From NCBI GenBank assembly GCA_003118195.1, contig BEXV01002128.1:40318-64712 (forward strand): a DNA stretch of 24,395 nt. Reading direction: 5' to 3'. This stretch comes from Hemicentrotus pulcherrimus. Its lineage: Eukaryota > Echinodermata > Echinoidea > Camarodonta > Strongylocentrotidae. The notes beneath the pieces were generated by a model. It was not told where the DNA came from. It ran no database searches and was given only the letters and a program-made list of their open reading frames with translations. The position numbers and the translations under genes are program-made. Shown here piece after piece: positions 1 to 11,100 of the stretch; the first letter of the stretch is position 1, and each line of letters opens with the position of its first letter.

Positions 1-42
1 CCCCCCCCCCCCCCAAAAAAAAGGAAATGGGCGGGGGGGGGG
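1..42. repeat. Homopolymer runs (C14, A8, G10) at window start
   Basis: A C-run, an A-run and a G-rich run in the first 42 bases. This may be genuine simple sequence or an assembly-edge artefact. Confidence 0.7.
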
Positions 43-97
43 CGCTAAACATGTATCTTGGCCTAATAGGACAAAGAAGCGGAAGACTAGTAAATGT

Positions 98-120
98 TTG
101 TAATGTAATGTAATGTAAAT
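98..120 (+). repeat. Short TGTAA pentamer repeat
   Basis: About four TGTAA/TAATG units in tandem (GTAATGTAATGTAATGTAA). No function is apparent. Confidence 0.6.
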
Positions 121-227
121 ATAGCCTATGACTAACTTAATATTTGGCTAATAATATTTGGTAACAAGACCAAATTCCTGGTGTCGAAGACCTGCTTTTT
201 TGTTTTTGTTATAGTGAATGTAATGTT

Positions 228-400
228 GGTCTGTCGCTTTCGAATGGCGTCGGTCTTGTAATCTGTCGATCTCATCGGACCGCAGGTCGGGCCGTCTATC
301 TCTGTGTCGACTGTTGGTCTCAAAGTCTGTCGGTCTCGAGATATGTCAGGCAGTCAACCGACCTGTCGGTCAGTTTTTTTTTTGTCTGTCATGGGCTGTC
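228..400 (+). repeat. Degenerate GTCTGTCG-type tandem repeat
   Basis: Repeated, diverged copies of GTCTGTCG/GTCGGTCT occur through this stretch (for example GTCTGTCGGTCTCGAG and CCGACCTGTCGGTCAG). It is an old octamer satellite, higher in C+G than the flanks. Confidence 0.5.
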
Positions 401-3400
401 AGTTTCGTGGGCTACCCGTCAAACGGGATCCAGTTATCTGACTAACAAGCGACATAAATTAGCCTACTCTCATTCCCTTTCGAAGGTCCTTCATTATTCC
501 CAAATATTTCCTAAAGTGGTGCAAACTGTGCACAATCGTTTTCAACACCTCCTGACTTAATCGCCAATGACAAAGTATTTCTTTTATTTATATAAAAGAG
601 GGGGAGGGATATTGATTTATAAATGACATAATCGCCGTTAAAAAGGTTTATGTTTGCACACAAATGCGAATTACCTTCAAAGGATAAAGCAAATAATGGA
701 CGTAGAATATAGATTATGTCTAACTCTCGTCTATGCTTTCGATGTAGTTATATGACCAAAATGGACATGTGGAACTGGAAAAGACACTGGTCAGAGTACA
801 AAATGGGCTGTGCCTTTTGTTGAAGAAGGTATACCGTTTTTCATTTACCCTTTGAAAGTGGTGATGCGTGGAGGACAAAAGTAAATGGAATAATTATAAC
901 ATATGATTTATTAAAAAAAGGAAAGGGAATTTCACTTTCGGCGATGCCGTTTCAATGAGCATTTAGTGCAATGTTACTACTAATACGGTAGGCTTCAAAC
1001 TACATGAATTATCAATGCTGAAATCGAAATAAGAAAGGAGACCTGAATTTTCTTTTGGATTTTCAATGATTAATGCTAAAATCCTATTCATCGCTGATGG
1101 ATAGGCTTTCTTTTGTCTATACACTTGAGATTTGTGGACCATCGTGATTAATGCCGGTGTAATTTTCGAAAGAACACAGACTTTCTTTGAAAGTAAGCGG
1201 ACTTCAAGACGTCTTAACGCCATTTAAGTACGAAACGATGCGTGTGGATCAGAGCATTGTGTATCATCACCCATGCGGATTTTAAAAGCTATTTTCTCCC
1301 TCGACGAGTTTTCAAAATAAAACCTTTTCTCTCGTTAAATTCGTGGAGATTTCTCGAACATTACATAATCAGATAGCGCATGCCGAGTACCTGGTAACGT
1401 TGTTTCCACTACGAATAAAGTAAATCGGAGATTTCTGCTGCTTTTGAACACAGCAAAATACTTTAAAAAAACATTTACACTACAGCATCAAGAGATGTAG
1501 ATCTTTTGAGGATGCTTGTTCAAGATAGCTCGCCTTTCCTGTTTAATCTTTGGATAGCTTCTCCCTCTGCTGGAGAAGAAACTACTTCTCTACCAATCTT
1601 CTACCGCTATTTGATAGCACTTAATTGACGATCAAGTGGCATTTTGAAAATCGCAAGTAACCAAAAGAGGTACATGTATATGGTGCAAGACCAACATAGT
1701 GACAGACAACATGAAAATATTGTGAATATGGACCCGGCAAGGATAGTGCTCAGTGGCTGAATCAAGTAACATCTCTTCACTGTTTTACAACTCTCTGATT
1801 GTATATTTAGGTAAGTCATATTTGAGAAAAAATTATTCTAATGTTTACTCGGCATTTCTGATTTCTTCTAATGATTATGTATAAAAATACAGTATTCATT
1901 ATGGTCAATATAGCTGCTGTGCATCTTATTGCAGCACTGTATTTAAAATATGTTGTGTTCTGATTAAACGTTCTAATTAAACAGTTAGAACCTGCAATGC
2001 TTAAATACTTGATAGGGCCATGGACATACTACATGTAAAGCAGTATTCGTACTGAATGTATTTCTACCATGTGAATTTCATATGATACGTTAATGACAAA
2101 TTAATAACTAACAAATACTCCTATGATACGAATAATAAATAGTTCTAATATTTGAACAAACATCATTGTGAAATACAGGCCTGAAAGTATCTTCGTTCTC
2201 AAAATTTTTGTCGATAATATCTTTAAAACCATTGTCTATATCTCCGATGCTGTTATTTTACGGAATGTAATACAAAGTGCAATAACAGACATCGTCGCCA
2301 TTTCGGCATTCAGCAGAAAAATCAAATTAGAAATGTGGAATTATCAAATCTTATTTCTTGTTTTTGAGACAATTCACTTCTTTTAAAACTTATGTTGTCA
2401 TTTGTTGGTCATATAATTATACAGAAAGGAAAATCTAGATTAAAAAAAATGTCAACAGGGAAGATAGCTGGAAAGAGGAGCGGTGGAAGGCAGCGCTTTA
2501 CGTAAGGCATGAACAAATGGCAAGAAGAAAAAAAGTAGCAAAACCAGATTGCTACGAATAGCAGATAATAAACAGAAATGAAGGGCCATGTCCACCGGTG
2601 TAAGTAAGACACCTGGCACTTGATTATGATTATGATGATGAAAAAAACATAGCAAATGGGAAAAGCTCTATAAAAATAAAGAAATCAAAACATCAAACCA
2701 GTAACAACAGAACAAACAAAAATCAGTATATTGATAGAATGTCAGATGAGTGTACTAAAAATAACGTATTTCAAAATAGATTGAAGCTTTATAAGAAAAA
2801 ATAAAGAAGACGATGTTGATGATGATGTCCTTCATAGTACTCAGTATCACAGTTCACAAAAGTCTTTTTTTTCAAAATAATAAAAACAAAACCATAGTGT
2901 TTGCATGCCCTTTGGTCAGTAGAGAATTAAACGGTCCGATGATTGTTGTCACAACAACTCTTTCAGTCGACCCCACCCCCCCACAAGTTAACAGGATGGC
3001 GTTTATTGCCTATTGTAGAAAGAGTTTTGCTAAAGCGAGCTCAAAATGCCTTGTAGGATTACGGATTGAGGATAAGGCGTACTATGTATGCACCCATGGA
3101 CAATCAAAGCCCATTCCTGTTCAAGCTGAATAAAATGCGCTCATCAGTAATGTTGTCATCACAATATCAACACAACAAAGCGATATAGTTGGTGTCAAGA
3201 AAAATACAAACTTTCATTCAGAATATGCATTTCACAACCGCTATTTAAATACGTTACGTTAAACCATAATCGCTTTCTAATAAATCACTGTGAATCAATT
3301 TTGCTTCTAAATATTGGATATTTCTACATGTATATACAGTAGTTGTTGAAAATTATACACCGTTGCCCCAAAAGTTGGATTTTGTTTTGTTTACCTCTGT

Positions 3401-3596
3401 TCGTAAAGTGAATATGAAAATACTATTTCTTCTTAATAGGTAGAGTTTATATCTTATCAGAACATTATTGAGTAATCTAAAGATTCATAGAGATTGATTG
3501 ATAAATTGTGGGCCTACATGTTGTACCGTACGTCATTTAGTTGTAGGAAGTCCAATGTAGAGTTCATCACGAATACCGATGTCGCAAAACTCAAAA
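400..3596. other. Intergenic or upstream DNA with no supported gene
   Basis: AT-rich sequence. Open frames here (such as 963-1223 minus and 2813-3133 plus) have no recognisable domains, no splice context and unremarkable composition. I see no RNA gene or clear transposon. An unseen 5' UTR exon of the CNBD2-like gene could lie here. Confidence 0.5.
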
Positions 3597-3729
3597 GCCC
3601 GAATTCATAAAGGAGGCTTGTCGACAAACCTAGGTTTATGTACGTCATATGACGCGTTTTGACGCGTTTTACAAACTCATACGTACATAAATCTAGGTTT
3701 GTCGACAAACCTCCTTTGTGAATTCGGGC
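3597..3729. mobile_element. Palindromic foldback MITE
   Basis: An almost perfect inverted repeat. The left end GCCCGAATTCATAAAGGAGG and the right end CCTCCTTTGTGAATTCGGGC are reverse complements apart from one base. Arms extend about 49 nt with about three mismatches and include the inner palindrome TTGTCGACAA on both sides. The centre holds two tandem copies of GACGCGTTTT. No protein is encoded. It lies about 200 nt upstream of exon 1. A clear target-site duplication was not found. Confidence 0.85.
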
Positions 3730-3850
3730 CAAATTGTCCGGGTCCTATAGACAAAAGAGTGAGGGCCTACTTTTCCCTAAATAGAATATCATTGTTGATT
3801 ATGCTTGTAGTTTGAAACCCAATTTTTATCATTAAAATGCAGAAAAAAAA

Positions 3851-3856
3851 TATAAA
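3851..3856 (+). promoter_or_regulatory. Possible TATA box upstream of exon 1
   Basis: TATAAA lies 78 nt before the ATG at 3934, in an A-rich region. It competes with the idea that 3893-3909 is a splice acceptor. Low confidence. Confidence 0.2.
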
Positions 3857-3933
3857 TACTATACGTTACAATAAATGCAGGCGTCATTCCGATTTTTTTT
3901 TGGTCATAGATATCAACGACAAGGAAATAAAGA

Positions 3934-4202
3934 ATGTCGGACAACGCGACCGATGACGAGAAAGTGATATCATCATCGTGGTTTTCATCCTCCACCACCT
4001 CCTCCCCGCCGTTACCGCCCATCGCCCGTCCTCCGAAGGACTCCATTGAGAAGACAATACGACTAGGAGAGGTGAGAGACAGGCGTCGACCTCATCACCA
4101 GGAGAAGGGGAAGAAGTCGTTACCAAGATCCATGACAACCATGACCCTGACCCCTATTCATGAGGAGGCCCGGATGTCAGCCGGAAAGAATCTGCTCTTG
4201 AG
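3934..4202 (+). CDS. CNBD2: CNBD2-like coding exon 1 (start exon)
   Basis: Encodes residues 1-90, beginning MSDNATDDEK, then a Ser/Thr/Pro stretch and a basic segment. No domain is recognisable. The ATG at 3934 is chosen because an in-frame TAA lies at 3928-3930 just upstream. It ends LLLR at a strong donor (AG|GTAAGTAA) in phase 2. A T-run followed by CATAG at 3893-3909 could be a splice acceptor, so this exon may be preceded by a non-coding 5' UTR exon. Alternatively, the TATAAA at 3851-3856 could mark a nearby promoter. The sequence cannot decide between these. Confidence 0.8.
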
Positions 4203-7200
4203 GTAAGTAACAATAATATAAACCAACAAGACAGCACACGCTGTAGGACAATACTCACTTGGAAAATTATACAGTCAAACCTATTTATAGCGGCCGCCCA
4301 AGGGAAACACAAAAAGTGGTCTGTGAAGACCAGTTCCACTACCCCCAACAGGTCAACCCCTGCCGGATGTAAACTTTTTATTTACTTCGGACAACTTGTC
4401 CTATATAGGACAACCAGGTCGTTTGACTGCCCACAAACAATCACACCCAGAAAAAATCCCTTTATTAATGACTTACTCTCGTAGGACATTATGGTCCACA
4501 GAGAAGTACATCGGACATTCAGTAACCTTAGCAACCACCTGCATATAAGACATTTTCATTAATAAATTCTAGAAATAAATTGTAGATGCATCGTAGCCGA
4601 ATGGAAACGCTCTTGACTGGAAATTCAAAGGTCGTGGTACGATGGTTTGATCTCTGACACGGCACTAATGTCCTTTGGCAAGACCTTAATCTTCTTTTGC
4701 CACAGTCGCCCAGCTGAGGTAAATGGGTACCTGGTAGGAATTAATTCCTAGAAATGCTGGAGCGCTGTAATGGCAGCTGGGCTGAAGCCAGGGTAATAAT
4801 TCGTGCGCTTCGGAATAGAGTTTCTAGATAGACGGCGCTATACAAATGCATATTATTATTATAATTCTGGTGGGCTACTGCATATATAAAAACGATACTC
4901 ATCTACAAACTAATTTGGATATGAATTTACATACATTTGGATATCGGAGGGGAGGAGTTCGAATCGGGTGTATGATTAATTCGAGTATAGCTTTCCCAGA
5001 ATCGGTCGGTTTTACTGCAAGCTAAGTTCAATCATACACAAAGGAGTATGGTTGCTTAGAAGAAATTGTGCAGAAAGGAAATATATCCCAAAATGCAAAC
5101 TTCTTGCATGTGGGAGTGTAGGCCCAAGATTATATGTGAAATTTATCAATAATTTTCAGCTCTCCGAAATGTTGTTTCCATAGTTTATTCATATCAATAC
5201 ACAATGCAATATGATCACTGCTGGTTCTAATGTATGTTTAGCTTTTAAAAGACAAACGATCCTTTATACATTATCTCCGCCTATTTTCTCCGGCAAGTTA
5301 CCGAAGGCACCAATTTCTTTATTATGATGGAGTAAAAATCTCATTTTACTCTCAAAATAAAATTCGTCCACTCTTCTAAAGTAAATTGGAAATATTGCCA
5401 TAAATGTATTTTTTATCATTTCCTTTTCAGTATGACTAAATCATAAATCATAAATGAAAAAATCAAAAAGAGTACAGTTAATTATTAGAAAAATGTTTTG
5501 TGGGAATTAAATCAAGATCGTCCTAAATATTTGGAAGGTGTAATGAAAAGTCTGTACAAAACATTGAGTAGTAAACCTGATATTCGTCACGTTTTATATT
5601 GAAAGGCATGGCAAATTTTGTAACTTGGGATCACATATTTTTGAATAATGCTGTGCTAAAAACATATTTTATATATATCAACAACGATGATGGTAATACC
5701 TACAATGTTGCGCCTTTATTCACTAATTTAATAAAGGCACCTATACTGTATATAACCGGCGTCTTAACTATGACCAGGGTTATATCAAAGCTGCCCTAGG
5801 GCACCGGAAGCATTGGCGGAATAACCTCCTATCAAGTTCAATCTCCTCACCTGGGATGAGAGCGCCACTGTAGATGTTTTTTTTTTCTTTTCCTTAAGGA
5901 CATTAATGGCTCGGCTGGGAATCGAACCGAGACTATCTTGCCCACAGTCCAGGGCCATGCTCAATAGACCAAGACACTGCTCAATGATAAAACAAAAGCA
6001 GGTCGATGGCAGTAAATACAAGACAATTAAAAGCCATAACGAACACAAAAGACATCACATCCACATAGTGAACTAAATTAGAGTGAAGAAAATGGATATG
6101 ATATTCTACATAAATCTGCAATGATTTTGCAAAAGCCATTTTCACTGAAATTATGTTAAGGCTATGCTCGCCTTGAGATAGGTCGGTAATGGCCTAGATG
6201 TGGAACGATCCGCTGTATCCAAGATCATAATTGCCAGTCATCGGACTTTTAGTAACAATACCTATCACACCAGGTTATTATCGATCTGTTCCCAAGGGGG
6301 TGATTCTTAAAGGTCTTTATGTTGTCTAGCGGCAAGGACTGGATTTCTCTAGTGTTCATAGGGTGGTGACAAACGTAGCATGTTGTTTTGTTTCGTGTTT
6401 TCGTAGATCACCCAGCTGTATTCGGAAGAGGTGGGGGAGGGGCCCGGGGTGGGCACTAGTCATACAAGATTGATAAAAAAAAGCAACGGGGGTGTGGTTG
6501 GCCTTGCCTTGGGTCCTGCCAGTTATGCTCCTAAAGAGGGAAATATAGCTATACTAACGAAATACATATCTATCATTTCCTGCTTGCATGCTCTTAGGTC
6601 ATTCAACATATACCTTTAAAATGCTGTATAGGGCAGTGGAAATGGTATATAAGTTTCACTTTACTATACCCAAACTACCATCAACACCATACTTACACCA
6701 CCACCATCAGAACCACCAAAGTAGAATCAGGAATAAGTCAAACGAGTGAAATTCCGTTCTCATTTTTTCATCAGTTTGATTTTGAGTATGATGCAACTTT
6801 GACATGATAGCACAATGATCCGCCACACTCACAAAGTAACATCCAATATGTTCTTCTTTCGGCAAGATAATAACAATCGATGTATCATAACAAAGGCAAA
6901 CAGCGTACTGTCTGAACACGAAGTAGTTAGCAACCCCCCTCAACGACTCATCCGATAATCCCATTGTGTCCCTCCGTCCATCCTATTCAAGTCAGGCTCT
7001 ATACTTTCTTACAAACAATACAAAGCCGACATGCCGTGGCAGCCTAGCTAGCTGTGTATGCATATAGCGGTCAAACTACACGCCGAGTCCTCGAAAAAAA
7101 CACTTCGAGTGTTTCTATTTGTTCAACATCGCGTCTAAAACCCTCTTGAATTTATAATCATCTTACCGAAAGCGGGGTGATTAGAGAGAGAGGATTGGGA

Positions 7201-8088
7201 GTAAAGAGGATTTTCGAGAATAAATGTGAAACATGGAGCGAATGGATCTTGGATCACCAAGCGAAAGTTTTAGACCCAAACACAGGTTAGTCCAAACAAA
7301 ATGGCGCCAGGGAAGTAAACATAATCATTCCTTTCTCCTTGAACCGTTAATACATTTGAGCCTGATTTTATATAATGAAAGTTCTATTTCATAACGTTTT
7401 TAGTTACAAAAAGGTCTTGACATGTATACGAACGTCTCCAGAAAACATAGCTTTAAAATGTTTTATATTGTTTTATGGAGGTCTAAATAATAGTAATTGA
7501 AAGGTAAGTTTGCTTCATAGTATATATGCTTTCTGCATGCTAATGAAAAGAAAATAAATAGACGAAAAGTGGCAGTTTATATCTACCAATCACTCTACCT
7601 CTCTATTTCTTTTTGTTACCTCGTTTCCTTGAGTTATAATCAAGTTACTGCCGCACCCTGGTAGAATATATTGTAATTAAACATTATAATATACATTACA
7701 ATCTTCCTGTCTTCTCTCACTTTTTGTCTTCATCCAAATTTCATTTATATCAATATCATAGTCTTATACTCTTGCCTTATTCCCTAATAGGCCTAAATCT
7801 TTTAAAAGTGAGATTTGAACATTTTAACCTCGAGTCAGACGTTTTCAGTCCGGGGCGGCGTAGATAGAAAAATCACCAAACATTAAGTGCTGTTGGATTG
7901 AAAAGTTAAATTGAATCTATTTGCTATTAGTATTACTACTATCATTATTATTATTATCATTATCATTATTATCATGATTTATAATTATATTATTATAATT
8001 ATCATCATTATCATCATCATCATCACCATCATCATCTGTGATATTATGAGCATCAATTTTATTACAACTATGAATGATGGCAGTATTG

Positions 8089-8121
<33 letters not shown>

Positions 8122-11100
8122 CAAGAATGGTTAGTGTATTTCGAACTTTTTACCATAGCTGTCTATGGTGTTTTTTGTCTTCAATACATCAACTTAAAAA
8201 AAGACTTTTATTTTTAACCCGAAATTTATTTGAAAATACAATTTAGAGATGGAGTATAAGAAGAAATGAGTTAAATCAAACTTCTTTGATATAGCGGTGA
8301 CCAAGTTCTTCATACATATTTTGAATAATTATCAGTGAAAGGTCACATGCACTTCTTTTACCATATAAAAACATCGTATCAATTTTAGTGACTCCATCTC
8401 CCCCTTATTTTATGAGCCATAATCTCCACATGGTCTGGCACAATGGCAAAATTATCTAGCTCTCATATCTAGATCTTTCTTTATTTCCGCACGATTAAAC
8501 ACAATAATGCACATCTATGATTTTAGGACACGCTTGATTGACGAAGATCAATGTCATTTGATCACTATGGGAATAACGTGCTATATACAATGAAATATTG
8601 TAATGAAGCAAATCGTATTACACTTAACGTCGCCTTTGATCATGATAATAACGATATGGTCTAGATAACCAAGAAGTTCTTGAGATAACCAGTATGATTT
8701 AGTTCTGGTCCGCTAAAGTAAACAGTCGCGAAGTTTGGACTACAGTGAAGTCTGAAACCAGCCAATTGCCTCCTTTCGTAAATCATCGCCTTGGTAAACA
8801 TCGGACAAAGTTCATAACCATTTAGTCGATAGACATGAGCATCATCAACATGAATTGATCTTTATCTAGATTCAGCATTAAATAATGTCGTTGTATTTAC
8901 TCAGTGGGATAACGAGAAAATCAACACATTTTCTTGCAAGCGTTCGTTGAAAACGTTTCTGAGCACATTTTAACGACGCACAAAGTTCACGTTCAAACTG
9001 TGGCAACGGAGACAGTCGTGTTGGATCCTTTTGATGTTTGTTTATTATTGATAATTATCTTGATGATGTACCCCTTACCTCGTGCTAGGAGGGTCACTGT
9101 TCTGGACATGGACACAGCAAGTCATGGTAGCGGGTCAAGGAAGGGGGCTACTTCAGCGGGGAAGGTAGCCAATCGCCGCAGGACTGCCCTATCGCTACCC
9201 GAGGACAACAAACCAGCGGGACCAACGGTAAAAAACTATTCAACTGTTATCACTGAATCTTTCCTGATATTCCTTTCCTTCGTCCGTTTTAATTTCATCT
9301 GCCTTGCTTCTTCTCTTATTTCAATTTTTTTTACATACATTTTCCTTATCTATTCACATATTATTTCCACTCAATCTCTCATCCATCCCCTTCCCCTTCA
9401 ATTCCCCCTCCTCCTCACCCCCTCCACCTCATGCATATCCTCCTCATTCCCTCGTCCCCTTCACCCTCCTCATCCTCCTTTTGCCTCATCTTCTCTCTCC
9501 TCTCCCATTTTCATCGTCCTCCCCGTAATCCACAGAAATCCTATATTTTGCGATGAATGCTAGAGGTATCCTTATGCTCGATCCTCTCTTTCTCTTATGC
9601 CTCTTCGTTCCCACTTTCCTCATCTTTTCTGTTTCTTCTCCTTTTACCTCCCCCCCCCCTTCTCCTCTAATATCTAACGTTTCCTTCGACCTTTTTAATT
9701 GTCATAGTAAATCTGACTTGAAACATTATTCAGTATTTTAAACCAATGACTATACGTTATGATAATGTAAGCAAGGTGCTTCCAATTCAAACATTAGTTA
9801 AAAAATTGCTCTACATTTCAAACTATCGAACTGTCTTGCTTGCTAGAATAATTTTGCTGTACTGTTCCAATGTACAGGCGGTGTGAATATTACTTAAGCA
9901 TCCTTCATCACTGACGCCTACAGGCCCACCGTTGTCAAATGAGAATTGATTTGACATTGAGAGTACGTCCCCCAGATAGTTACTGTCGATTTAAATGATT
10001 GTTGCATAACACTATTCCTCCAGAATCCCAAGCGTGAATTGATAGCCCGGTTACTATGGTAACATATTTGACTGTCACAATACCGAACAGAAATACGCAA
10101 TAACCATGTTTATAATGACACTTTCGACCTGGTCCCAGTAAAGACCAGTATTCGCGACTTGAAATTAAATTTCATGCTTTTACTATTAGAATCATATAAG
10201 TGTAGTAATTGGCATGAATTTTGCCGTTTATATCCTTTAACCTCAAACTCGTATTTGACATTTAATCTCATATCTATAACAGGTAGTTAGAAATGAAAAT
10301 ATTTACTACATTATTAGTCAATTAATATTCCGATTCACACGATATCACATGGTTTATCTCGGGTATGAACACGTTAAGTAGTAGATAATATGTACTTTTT
10401 TGAATGGCTAAAATGTGATATTCTATCTTCTATTTCAGCCTTATGAGCGGTTCAAGTTAAAGGCCAACGCAGTGAAATGGCTTTGTATGGTATGCGTTGT
10501 CTATATGAGGTAAGTCAAAAATCTTGATTTAACCCGTTGAATACTGAATAGTTTAATTCTCATTGGCTTAATATAGAAGCCACCTGGTTCCACGAGTCAA
10601 AGCTAAAAACCGTCACATGAGAGCCAGGAGGGCGTTATGTCCCTTTATTCAACACATCAACTCAGCATAATTATATCTCTTACTTTCCTACGAGATTTAT
10701 CGACTCTTCCAATAATATCGCCTCAAATCTGAACACAACGAACTCCGTACTTTATTCCCAACGAGCCAAGTCATTTCATCTGATATCAATGTCCACATAG
10801 CTCTACAAAAGGGAAATACATGTTAAAATAACATCCCTAAATCCAACACTTTTAATTTTCTATCAAAAAATAAATTAACCGAAATGTGTATTGTCATGTT
10901 TTAAAAAAATAGTTTATACAAATTTCTGAAAAGTTTAATCGAATTCATTTTCCCATAAAAACGTTATAAAGAATAATTTTTATATTCATGAAATATAAAC
11001 ACCAGCGACGTTTCTCCACATACAGGGAGGCATCAGAGAGAGCTCTGAAGGGAAGTTTGCTGGAAGTCGTGGAAGAGATTTTGACCTCGGCGGAAGAAGA

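Larger units (their letters stand above)
4203..9088 (+). other. Intron 1 of the CNBD2-like gene (about 4.9 kb)
   Basis: The largest intron. It carries a CAGTCAAAC element, two tRNA-type SINEs, a triplet microsatellite and the candidate alternative first exon at 7233-7285, each listed separately. The stretches 4870-5780, 5990-7230 and 8130-8930 show nothing I can name. Its size and position make it a likely site for regulatory elements, but none is identified. Confidence 0.7.

Noticed and set aside
963..1223. 86-codon minus-strand open frame
   Set aside because: No family resemblance, and composition matches the surrounding AT-rich DNA. Length is expected by chance in 24 kb.
2813..3133. 106-codon open frame on the + strand upstream of the gene
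   Set aside because: No recognisable domain, a poly-Met start from a GAT-like repeat, no conserved-looking motif and no splice context. Possible but unsupported.
3514..3732. Minus-strand open frame over the palindromic element
   Set aside because: It lies almost wholly within the foldback MITE and its translation reflects the inverted repeat.
3789..4138. Two minus-strand open frames opposite exon 1
   Set aside because: They are antisense shadows of the exon 1 coding sequence.
5905..5980. Possible tRNA gene (box B GGTTCGATTCC on the minus strand)
   Set aside because: The flanks continue into a SINE body and no proper acceptor or anticodon stem is seen, so it was annotated as a SINE head.
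7098..7114. Small hairpin AAACACT-TCG-AGTGTTT upstream of the alternative exon
   Set aside because: A 7-bp stem with a 3-nt loop is expected by chance at this scale, and no regulatory role can be argued.
7911..8246. Poly-Ile/poly-Ser frame and its poly-Thr/Asn antisense partner
   Set aside because: Pure translation of the ATT/ATC/AGT microsatellite.
9304..9741. Pro/Ser/Phe-rich frames in intron 2
   Set aside because: They come from the C/T-rich block, and exon 2 ends at a donor consistent with exon 3 phase.
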